DNA from: Magnetococcales bacterium
GTDB taxonomy: Bacteria > Pseudomonadota > Magnetococcia > Magnetococcales > JADGCH01
Direction: 5' to 3'
Length of the DNA stretch: 5,818 bases
Assembly: GCA_015228995.1 (NCBI GenBank)
Contig: JADGCM010000109.1
Coordinates: 1 to 5,818 of the forward strand
A program made the position numbers and the translations under genes. The notes beneath the pieces are model-generated. The model was not told where the DNA came from, made no database searches, and was given only the letters and a program-made list of their open reading frames with translations. Every line of letters begins with the position of its first letter. Positions within the stretch are counted from its first letter, which is position 1. Shown here piece after piece: positions 1 through 5,433 of the stretch.

Positions 1-500
1 TTGGCAATTTTGATGTTCATCCGTGCCGCCAATCGCTTGCTGCACACTTCCACAGAACCTTCAACCCGCACCCGCAGCACCGGCCGATTCTCTGGGATCA
101 ACAGATGGGCGCCTCGACCAACAATGACGCCACCCGTTTTACAAATACCAAGGATCACCTTGGCCATGTAACGGAAAAACATATCCTTGGAGATACCCTT
201 CTTACTGAACAAGGCGCGCAGCACATCGTCCATAACACCAACTGATTTCTCATCAATTTGCTCCGTCAGTTGGCGACTGGCTTTAACCTCCTTGACAATT
301 TTCTGTAGCAGCTCACGGTCGTAGAACGCCACCCCCACCGCATCAGCTACTAAACGGGCAATCTCAGTACCGTTAGCAGCGCACGAACGCGACAGAGTTA
401 TCAGCGGCTTAGCGGCGGCTGATAGCGGCCGATCAGAATGATCTTCATATTGACTAGCGTCGATAATGGAGCGAATGGTCTCCAATGAGGATCTATTCAT
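1..500 (-). CDS. Cytidylate kinase-like family protein, N-terminal 166 residues (runs off left edge)
   Basis: I translated this by hand from the ATG at 498-500; it stays open to the window edge. After a polar leader of about 30 residues comes ITLSRSCAANGTEIARL (residues 34-50), then VAFYDRELLQ (57-66) and GGVIVGRGAHLLI (123-135). This order matches the cytidylate kinase-like family (Pfam Cytidylate_kin_2), in which a strand and nucleotide-binding loop are followed by a FYDRELL motif and a GRGA motif. The usual loop resembles SREYGSGGREIG; here the glycines are mostly replaced (SCAANG), so phosphate binding may be altered. The family is P-loop kinase-like, but its substrates are mostly unproven, so I do not assign CMP kinase activity. 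The gene starts 4 nt after the PPK2 stop with no clear Shine-Dalgarno, suggesting coupling to PPK2 translation. The C-terminal lid region is outside the window. Family call fairly sure; function unknown. Confidence 0.8.
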   Translation of the reverse strand, partial: MNRSSLETIRSIIDASQYEDHSDRPLSAAAKPLITLSRSCAANGTEIARLVADAVGVAFYDRELLQKIVKEVKASRQLTEQIDEKSVGVMDDVLRALFSKKGISKDMFFRYMAKVILGICKTGGVIVGRGAHLLIPENRPVLRVRVEGSVEVCSKRLAARMNIKIA

Positions 501-504
501 AAGA

Positions 505-1470
505 TCAGTCGATGCCAATTTCTTCGCGGACAGTACGGATGATTCTCTTATCGTAATCGAGTAGACTCTTGTTTTTGTTCGGATAATCCAAACAACTCAA
601 GAAGTACTTGATACTGTTGATACGGGCACGCTTCTTGTCGTTGGACTTGATGATGGTCCAAGGAGCATCCTCGGTGGAGGTATAGAAGAAGGTGTCTTCT
701 TTGGCCTTGGTGTAGGCATCCCACTTGTCTTGCGACTCACGATCCACCGGGCTCAATTTCCACTGCTTCAGTGGGTCGTCGGCACGGCTAGTAAAGCGAC
801 GCAACTGTTCCTCTTTACTTACCGAAAAATAGAACTTAAACAAGATAATACCGGAATTAACCAGCATACGCTCAAATTCTGGCACGCTGCGCAGATACTC
901 ACGCACCTGATCTTCGGTGCAAAAGCCCATGACCCGCTCAACCCCAGAACGGTTATACCAGCTACGATCGAAGAATACCAACTCACCGGCGGCGGGCAGG
1001 TGAATGGCATAGCGCTGGAAATACCATTGTGACCGCTCTTTGTCGGTTGGTTTATCCAAGGCCACCACCCGGTAACCACGAGGGTTTAGATGCTCAATAA
1101 AGCGTTTGATGGTGCCGCCTTTGCCAGAAGCATCACGCCCCTCGTAAAGAGACAGTATCTTAGCGCCACTCTCCTTGACCCAATTCTGCATCTTCACCAA
1201 TTCGATATGGAGCGGCTCCATAATCTTGAGGTATTCTTCCTCAGACATCTTTTTGAATTTTGGCTGCTCACCGATATTCTGCTTGGCACGTTTACTGCCA
1301 GCACCGAGGACAATCTCCACAGCGGAATGCTTGCCTTTCTTCGATTTGTTGATCGCTGCTGCGGTTGACGCCGTGGCAGCTACAGCAGGGGGCGGCGCTG
1401 TTTCGGTCTTTTTGACCGTTTTTTGCTCCGCATCCGCAGTTGCTTCACCCAGATTGATCGTATTACCCAT
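505..1470 (-). CDS. ppk2: Polyphosphate kinase 2 family protein (PPK2, probably class I)
   Basis: A cytoplasmic 321-residue enzyme predicted to transfer phosphate between polyphosphate and nucleotides. Single-domain class I members typically use polyphosphate to convert nucleoside diphosphates to triphosphates. The sequence shows the Walker A loop GRDASGKGGT (111-120), the Walker B-type motif DRSWYNR (168-174) and a lid with RADDPLKQWKLSP (229-241), followed by the conserved KWDAYTKAKED stretch (249-259). All key residues of the family are present. The first 50 or so residues are low-complexity, rich in Ala and Pro, then Lys (near 41-47), and lie outside the catalytic core. The ATG at 1470 is preceded by GGGGAG at 9-nt spacing, which supports this start. 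A cytidylate kinase-like gene follows 4 nt downstream, and a CHAD gene diverges upstream. Class I is inferred from the single domain and overall sequence; the NDP preference was not tested. Confidence 0.95.
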   Translation of the reverse strand: MGNTINLGEATADAEQKTVKKTETAPPPAVAATASTAAAINKSKKGKHSAVEIVLGAGSKRAKQNIGEQPKFKKMSEEEYLKIMEPLHIELVKMQNWVKESGAKILSLYEGRDASGKGGTIKRFIEHLNPRGYRVVALDKPTDKERSQWYFQRYAIHLPAAGELVFFDRSWYNRSGVERVMGFCTEDQVREYLRSVPEFERMLVNSGIILFKFYFSVSKEEQLRRFTSRADDPLKQWKLSPVDRESQDKWDAYTKAKEDTFFYTSTEDAPWTIIKSNDKKRARINSIKYFLSCLDYPNKNKSLLDYDKRIIRTVREEIGID

Positions 1471-1479
1471 CGCTCATCA

Positions 1480-1485
1480 CTCCCC
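1480..1485 (-). promoter_or_regulatory. Ribosome binding site of the PPK2 gene
   Basis: On the minus strand GGGGAG stands 9 nt before the ATG at 1470. It is one of the clearer Shine-Dalgarno sequences in the window and fixes the PPK2 start, including the low-complexity N-terminal extension. Confidence 0.6.
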
Positions 1486-1530
1486 AATTAAACGGATTGT
1501 TTGGTATCGTTACTATATTCATAAGATAAG

Positions 1531-1549
1531 TTCCAGCATTATGCCAGAA
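1531..1549. promoter_or_regulatory. Operator-like imperfect palindrome
   Basis: TTCCAGCATTATGCCAGAA reads as two 9-bp arms around a central T, with 7 of 9 positions symmetric (mismatches at arm positions 4 and 5). It lies over the -10 box and start region of the candidate PPK2 promoter, where a repressor would act. No regulator gene is in the window and I do not recognise the motif as a known operator. Confidence 0.3.
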
Positions 1550-1566
1550 TACTTGTAAATGGCCAA
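1538..1566 (-). promoter_or_regulatory. Candidate sigma70 promoter for PPK2
   Basis: On the minus strand TTGGCC (1566-1561) and CATAAT (1543-1538) are separated by exactly 17 bp, matching the -35 and -10 consensus at 4/6 and 5/6 positions. This would start transcription near 1531 and give a leader of about 60 nt. An imperfect palindrome covers the -10 box. Found by eye only, so moderate to low confidence. Confidence 0.35.
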
Positions 1567-1625
1567 CAGCGCCCGATCCCCCCATCCTAAACTATGTAGT
1601 GGTTGTTTTGCTAGGATTATTCCAC

Positions 1626-1651
1626 ATAATTTGAGGAACTCTTCAAATTAT
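1626..1651. repeat. Perfect 9-bp inverted repeat (AT-rich hairpin)
   Basis: ATAATTTGA (1626-1634) and TCAAATTAT (1643-1651) are exact reverse complements. A G-T wobble and one further G-C pair extend the stem to 11 pairs around an AACT loop. No T-run follows, so it does not look like an intrinsic terminator on the plus strand. Its right arm overlaps the candidate -35 box of the CHAD promoter, so an operator is the more natural reading, but this is inference. Confidence 0.45.
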
Positions 1652-1670
1652 CTCCTACTTGGTATACAAT
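1642..1670 (+). promoter_or_regulatory. Candidate sigma70 promoter for the CHAD gene
   Basis: TTCAAA (1642-1647) and TACAAT (1665-1670) are spaced 17 bp apart, with 4/6 and 5/6 matches to consensus. Transcription would begin near 1677 and give a leader of about 150 nt that contains the GC-rich double hairpin at 1710-1780. It is back to back with the candidate PPK2 promoter. Identified by eye only. Confidence 0.35.
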
Positions 1671-1709
1671 GGGCCCGTGGCTCGTTAAAGAGGAACAGCC
1701 TTCATCTTT

Positions 1710-1780
1710 CCCCTCACCCCCCGGCCCCCTCTCCCACAAGGGGAGAGGGGGCGGCATGAAGGAGAGGGCAGGGTGAGGGG
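1710..1780. repeat. GC-rich dispersed palindromic repeat (REP/MITE-like), double stem
   Basis: Outer arms CCCCTCACCC (1710-1719) and GGGTGAGGGG (1771-1780) are exact reverse complements. Inside them a 12-bp perfect stem (1724-1735 with 1741-1752) closes a 5-nt loop, ACAAG. A second GGAGAGGGC copy at 1761-1769 could compete for the same left arm, and CCTTCAT (1699-1705) can pair with ATGAAGG (1756-1762). Repeats of this CCCTCACCC...CTCTCCC...GGGAGAGGG...GGGTGAGGG type are scattered in intergenic regions of many proteobacteria, as I recall. There is no T-run, so it is not a standard terminator. If the CHAD promoter is upstream, this structure lies in its mRNA leader. Confidence 0.75.
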
Positions 1781-1829
1781 TGGAGAGTCGAATATCTAAA
1801 TTGGATAGAGTGGGGTGGATATAAAAAAT

Positions 1830-2762
1830 ATGGCGAAAAAATCATCAACCAAGATGGTTCCGGAAGAAAGTGCTGACAGCACAGAAGCGGTATTTATTTC
1901 AATTTTACAGCAAAACTTCAATGAATTACTCAAGTGGGAACCAGTTGCCCAGGCGGGTGAAGACATCGAAGGGGTTCATCAGCTGCGTGTGATTTTGCGC
2001 CGGATGCGGTCGGCTGTAATCGTTTTTCGCAAGGCCATTCCGCGTCAAGCCACAGACACAATTGGAGGGGAGATGCGCTGGGCCGCCAATGAATTAGGGG
2101 CAGCACGCGACCTTGATGTGTTTATCGATGAAGGGCTCAAGGCCATGGCCGGTCGGATTCCACTCGCGGCGGGTGAAACCAAAATGCGTGAATTGGCTTG
2201 GCAGCATCGCCAGGCAGCCTATCAGCAGGTACGGGCGATGATTGGCAGCGACCGATTGCACCAATTTAAGGAATCTCTACCCCGTTGGTTAGAGGAGCGG
2301 CCCTGGCGACAAATGATGCCGGACGACAAGGCTAGCCTCCAGTTACGGCAAAACATTAAAATTTATGCCACCCGAGTTCTGAATAGTCATCTGTCACACG
2401 TCCTACAAACCGGCGAGCAATTGGAAAAAAAGAGCGTTGAGGAGCTCCACATGTTGCGCATCGAATGCAAAAAATTGCGCTATGCCACCGAGTTTTTCTC
2501 TTCGTTCTACGGCCGCGACGGCATGGGAGCTTTTGTATCGGCCTTGCGTAATTTACAAGCAACATTGGGAATCATGAACGACGTCTCGGTCATGCACCAC
2601 CTACTAGACCATCTATTGCAGGGGTGCACCGATCAAGAGCTGGTGATCTACGCCGGCGCCATCATTGGCTGGCGGTCCCGTCAGTACGAAGAGGTACGGG
2701 GACGGTTGCCGGCGCAGTGGGAACAATTCTCACGGATGGCCCTGCCCTGGTCGAAAGGCTGA
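1830..2762 (+). CDS. CHAD domain-containing protein (polyphosphate-binding helical domain)
   Basis: A 310-residue protein made almost entirely of one CHAD domain, an alpha-helical bundle with conserved histidines and basic residues. CHAD proteins bind inorganic polyphosphate and localise to polyphosphate granules. Both repeat halves show their signatures. The first has GVHQLRVILRRMRSAV (48-63, with His50, Arg53, Arg57, Arg58 and Arg60), followed by AARDLDVF (91-98). The second has ELHMLRIECKKLRYATEF (205-222, with His207, Arg210, Lys214, Lys215 and Arg217) and LQATLGIMNDVSVMHHL (242-258). No CYTH domain is fused, no signal peptide is evident, and it is likely cytoplasmic. I chose ATG 1830, with GGGGTGGAT about 10 nt upstream; an in-frame GTG at 1815 would add five residues and remains possible. 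The neighbouring PPK2 gene diverges from the same region, supporting a polyphosphate role. Its last 33 bp overlap etfA on the other strand. Confidence 0.92.
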   Translation: MAKKSSTKMVPEESADSTEAVFISILQQNFNELLKWEPVAQAGEDIEGVHQLRVILRRMRSAVIVFRKAIPRQATDTIGGEMRWAANELGAARDLDVFIDEGLKAMAGRIPLAAGETKMRELAWQHRQAAYQQVRAMIGSDRLHQFKESLPRWLEERPWRQMMPDDKASLQLRQNIKIYATRVLNSHLSHVLQTGEQLEKKSVEELHMLRIECKKLRYATEFFSSFYGRDGMGAFVSALRNLQATLGIMNDVSVMHHLLDHLLQGCTDQELVIYAGAIIGWRSRQYEEVRGRLPAQWEQFSRMALPWSKG

Positions 2763-3668
2763 CCGCTGGAGTGCTGCTATCAAGGCCGGAACCGCTCGGA
2801 ATAGATCGGCCACCAGCGAAAAGTCAGCAACGGCATGAATGGGAGCCTGTGGATCGTGATTGATGGCCACAATGGTGCCGGCGTCCTTGACCCCGGCTAA
2901 ATGTTGCAATGAACCAGACAGCCCCACCGCAATGTAAAGCCTGGGGGCAATGATTTTGCCCGTTTGGCCAATTTGCTGGTCGTTGGCCGCAACCCCAGCA
3001 TCGACGGCGCTGCGGCTGGCTCCTACCGCTGCTCCCAGCTGTTGTGCCAGGGCCTCGATAAGGGCAAAGCTGCCCGATGCGGCCACGCCCTGACCACCAG
3101 CAACGACAATATCCGCAGTCAGCAGGTCGGGACGCTCCTTACTGTCACTCCCTCTTTCCCCCTGCCACAGCAGTTGCGGGGGTAGGGACAAGGCAGTGGC
3201 AAAGGCGCTGCTACGAATGCTCAATAGCCGTGGGCGGCGTAACAGACGTACCGTAGCCAGCACCGTACCCGCATGAATGGGTCGCGTGACGTTGTCTCGA
3301 TCCTCGATTGCCACCACGTTGGTAACCAGTGGCGCGTCGAGCAGGGCCGCTAGCCGTGGCAACACCGCATGACCGAAGGGAGAAGCAGCGGCCATAATCT
3401 GGTTGACCTGACCCCAATGGCCCGCCGTCACCCGTTGGGCCAGCTGTTCCGCTAGCCATTCTGGGGTTGAATAAGGGGCCGGCGTTGAATGACAGGCTAT
3501 TGCGGTTAAACCAGTCAGCTGAGCTACGGCAGAAACAGCCTTCTGGTAGCGCTCGCCGCTGACCAACAGCGTTACCGTTTCATCAAACCGCCGGGCTGCC
3601 GCGATGAGGTGTGGCACGGTAGCTGAGAGGTAACCTTGCCGTTGTTCGGCAATCACCAACGTTGTCAT
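2730..3668 (-). CDS. etfA: Electron transfer flavoprotein alpha subunit
   Basis: A 312-residue cytoplasmic subunit that carries most of the FAD site of the ETF heterodimer, which passes electrons from dehydrogenases to the quinone pool. The N-terminal half is the nucleotide-fold domain I. The C-terminal FAD domain is strongly conserved: GASRSAVDAG (216-225), QIGQTGKIIAPRLYIAVGLS (232-251), SLQHLAG (253-259) and AINHDPQAPIHAVADF (268-283). Arg219, Thr236 and His256 align with FAD-contacting residues of human ETF alpha. The usual GGRG turn before the FAD domain reads GGQG (191-194), a small departure. The ATG overlaps the etfB stop as ATGA and has no Shine-Dalgarno, so translation is probably coupled and gives equal subunits. 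No dehydrogenase or ETF:quinone oxidoreductase gene is in view, so the electron donor is unknown. The 3' end overlaps the CHAD gene by 33 bp. Confidence 0.95.
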   Translation of the reverse strand: MTTLVIAEQRQGYLSATVPHLIAAARRFDETVTLLVSGERYQKAVSAVAQLTGLTAIACHSTPAPYSTPEWLAEQLAQRVTAGHWGQVNQIMAAASPFGHAVLPRLAALLDAPLVTNVVAIEDRDNVTRPIHAGTVLATVRLLRRPRLLSIRSSAFATALSLPPQLLWQGERGSDSKERPDLLTADIVVAGGQGVAASGSFALIEALAQQLGAAVGASRSAVDAGVAANDQQIGQTGKIIAPRLYIAVGLSGSLQHLAGVKDAGTIVAINHDPQAPIHAVADFSLVADLFRAVPALIAALQRSAFRPGQGHP

Positions 3669-4375
3669 GACAAAACTTGATGCGCGATCAAAGCCTCAGC
3701 CAGCTCTGCTGCGTCGTGGACGCGTCGCCCCAAAGATACCCTGGGTGGAGGCTGCCGATAACCCACCACAGCGGTGTAGGCAGTTAGATCAATCCCAAGA
3801 GCAGCTATATCCTCTCGTGCCACCGGCAAGCGACGGGTACGCATGATGTTGGGTAAGCTGGCATAGCGGGGACGGTTGAGGGTGAGATCGGTCGTTATAA
3901 CAGCAGGAGGGGGCAACAGCTCCCCCATGGCAGATACAGCCGTGGCCTGACGCCAACCCAGCAACGCCGCCAGCATCGGCCCAGTCTGGCAATTATCGAC
4001 GTCAGGGGCTTGGTTGCCCATCAAAACTAGGTCCGGCTGCTGTTCCACACAAACACGTTGTAGCACCCGTGCAACCAGTAGCGGCTCCAACGACACGGAA
4101 TTCGCTTCGATTAACAGGGCCCGATCCGCTCCCATGGCCAACGCGGTACGCAAGATCGCCTCCCCCTCCAGCGACGGCGCCACACTCACCGCTAAAATAT
4201 CGCTCACTTCGCCGCTGCCACTCTCGCGCAAGCGCAAGGCCGCCTCCAAGGCCACCTCATCAAAAGGATTCATGACAACAGAGACGCCATCTAGATCAAC
4301 GCCATCCCCATCCAGCCGCAGACGAACCAAGACAGCCGGATCAGGAATAGGCTTAATAGCGACGAGAAGCCTCAT
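3665..4375 (-). CDS. etfB: Electron transfer flavoprotein beta subunit, with signature strand missing
   Basis: A 236-residue partner of EtfA; family members are usually about 250-260 residues and bind AMP. Recognisable blocks are the N-terminal VAIKPIPDP (5-13), VVMNPFDEVALEAALRL (33-49), ILRTALAMGADRA (73-85), DLVLMGNQAPDVDNCQTGPM (114-133) and DLTLNRPRYASLPNIMRTRR (162-181). Between WRQATAVS and PAVITTD, canonical proteins have about 26 residues including the ER..DGG.E family signature. Here only about eight remain (AMGELLPP, 149-156), so this strand is absent. The reading frame is continuous and the flanks are intact, so it looks like a real in-frame deletion and not a frameshift. The start codon directly abuts the dsbA stop (TAA then ATG) with no Shine-Dalgarno, and the stop overlaps the etfA start. 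EtfB identity is firm; normal partner docking is less so. Confidence 0.93.
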   Translation of the reverse strand: MRLLVAIKPIPDPAVLVRLRLDGDGVDLDGVSVVMNPFDEVALEAALRLRESGSGEVSDILAVSVAPSLEGEAILRTALAMGADRALLIEANSVSLEPLLVARVLQRVCVEQQPDLVLMGNQAPDVDNCQTGPMLAALLGWRQATAVSAMGELLPPPAVITTDLTLNRPRYASLPNIMRTRRLPVAREDIAALGIDLTAYTAVVGYRQPPPRVSLGRRVHDAAELAEALIAHQVLS

Positions 4376-5002
4376 TTACGGCATAGTGGCCAAGGTCTCG
4401 GCAATGATCAACATCCGTGACCAGCTACCACTGGCGTGGCGCGATTGCAAGCGATAACGACCATTGACAACTAGGGTCGGGGTCGAGGCGACCCCATATT
4501 CCTTCTTGAGTTGTAACGCTTGGCTAACCTGAGTCGAGATGCCAAAATCACGCAATTTGGCTTGGAATTGTTTGTTGTCGAGCCCGATCTCTTCCGCAAG
4601 AAACATCAGATCGTTTTCCGACTCGATATTGGCATTTTGATCGAAATGGGCCCGAAACAGGGCGGTTTGCATCTCGGGGCCCTTACCCATGGCCTGAGCG
4701 GTAAAGAAGGCACGCGCCGGTAAATCGGTCTGGCTACCCCAAAAAATAGGCAATGAACGCAGGTTGAACCGCTGGTGGTTTTTTTTGCCCCACTCGACCA
4801 ATTCACGGTGTAAGGTATAACAGTGGGGGCACTTGAAATTAAACATCTCGACGATTTCTGGACGACTAGTATGGGTCGGCACCGCTGGGGTAATGAGGTC
4901 ATAATGGACCCCCGCCTGCAGCAACTCTGCGGCAACGGCGCTGCTGATCCATAACAGCCACAACAGTGGCACCAGTAACACGGCGGTGATGGATTTCATC
5001 AT
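4376..5002 (-). CDS. dsbA: Thiol:disulfide interchange protein DsbA
   Basis: A periplasmic oxidase that introduces disulfide bonds into exported proteins. The 208-residue precursor matches the usual length. It begins with a signal peptide (Met-Met-Lys, hydrophobic core 6-19, likely cleavage after AVA or AVAA near residues 24-25). The thioredoxin-fold active site is CPHC (58-61) within EMFNFKCPHCYTLHRE, where Glu52 matches the buried acidic residue of E. coli DsbA. The helical insert follows, then the cis-proline loop VASTPTLVVNGRY (171-183, Pro175). I chose ATG 5002 because it precedes the signal peptide and overlaps the osmC stop as ATGA; a longer open frame to 5068 would only add a non-signal leader inside osmC. 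The second Met codon (4999) could also start. No dsbB reoxidising partner is in view. The next gene, etfB, begins immediately after the stop. Confidence 0.93.
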   Translation of the reverse strand: MMKSITAVLLVPLLWLLWISSAVAAELLQAGVHYDLITPAVPTHTSRPEIVEMFNFKCPHCYTLHRELVEWGKKNHQRFNLRSLPIFWGSQTDLPARAFFTAQAMGKGPEMQTALFRAHFDQNANIESENDLMFLAEEIGLDNKQFQAKLRDFGISTQVSQALQLKKEYGVASTPTLVVNGRYRLQSRHASGSWSRMLIIAETLATMP

Positions 5003-5424
5003 AGTTGGCGAATCTCGTAGCTGTTGCGAAGACGCGCCGTCCTGCCGAGCATAATCGACGCCGAACAATACTTCTCTTCAGACAGTTTGATGGCTCGTTC
5101 GACCGCGGCGGCGGGTAGTTCGTTACCAGTGAGGATGTAGTGGACATCGATCTCAACCAACACTTTCGGATCCTCGCTGGCACGTACCCCCTTTAATAGC
5201 ACCTCACAGTCAGTGACCCGATGACGCCCCTTGCGGAGGATGGTCAAGACGTCAATGGAGGTACAGCCCCCCATCCCGACCAACAACAACTCCATTGGGC
5301 GGATACCCATGTTGCGACCACCGACACTTTCGGCAGCATCCATTACTACCGTATGGCCAGAACCAGACTCTCCTAAGAACTGTAATCCATCAATCAGTTT
5401 GACTCGTGCCGTAATCTCTGCCAT
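4999..5424 (-). CDS. OsmC family protein, YhfA-like
   Basis: A small cytoplasmic protein of 141 residues from the OsmC/Ohr superfamily, whose members use two cysteines to reduce peroxides. The conserved cysteines are present: Cys54 in GMGGCTSIDVLTIL (50-63) and Cys120 in SEEKYCSASIML (115-126). The opening VKLIDGLQFLGESGSGH (8-24), the PMELLLVGMGGC block and the DCEV strand (72-75) follow E. coli YhfA closely, so I place it in that branch and not with Ohr or OsmC proper. The physiological substrate of YhfA-type proteins is not established. The ATG lies 9 nt after the thrC stop, with AAGGAG about 12 nt upstream spanning the thrC stop. Its own stop overlaps the dsbA start, so it sits inside a coupled operon. 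Confident on family, unsure on reaction. Confidence 0.93.
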   Translation of the reverse strand: MAEITARVKLIDGLQFLGESGSGHTVVMDAAESVGGRNMGIRPMELLLVGMGGCTSIDVLTILRKGRHRVTDCEVLLKGVRASEDPKVLVEIDVHYILTGNELPAAAVERAIKLSEEKYCSASIMLGRTARLRNSYEIRQL

Positions 5425-5433
5425 CCGCTCTGG

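Larger units (their letters stand above)
1471..1829. other. Divergent control region between PPK2 and CHAD
   Basis: This gene-free stretch separates the two divergent polyphosphate-related genes. From left to right it holds the PPK2 ribosome site, a palindrome on the PPK2 promoter, a short unassigned stretch (about 1567-1625), an AT-rich inverted repeat, the CHAD promoter candidate and the GC-rich palindromic repeat. No convincing small gene was seen: the open frame at 1559-1759 is made partly of the repeat. No tRNA or known riboswitch fold was recognised. Confidence 0.6.

Noticed and set aside
1536..1549. Sigma54-type GG...GC promoter around CTGGCATAATGCTGG
   Set aside because: The spacing between GG and GC is about four bases too short for the -24/-12 consensus.
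1175..1558. 127-codon plus-strand open frame antisense to the PPK2 N-terminus
   Set aside because: The opposite strand is a well-conserved PPK2 with its own ribosome site; the hydrophobic Ala-rich stretch mirrors the low-complexity tail.
1724..1752. The 12-bp GC-rich stem as an intrinsic terminator
   Set aside because: There is no T-run after the stem on either strand, and no gene reads into it from the left on the plus strand.
1559..1759. Open frame of 66 codons on the plus strand
   Set aside because: Its end is the translated GC-rich repeat (SPHPPAPSPTRGEG type), a common false gene; it has no domain and no convincing ribosome site.
4014..4457. 147-codon open frame on the plus strand
   Set aside because: It lies antisense to etfB and the dsbA end, is rich in Ser, Arg and Thr with no recognisable motif, and is explained as a shadow of real genes.
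5003..5068. Longer 230-residue start for DsbA
   Set aside because: The extra 22 residues fall inside osmC and would bury the signal peptide; the ATGA overlap at 4999-5002 is the natural start.
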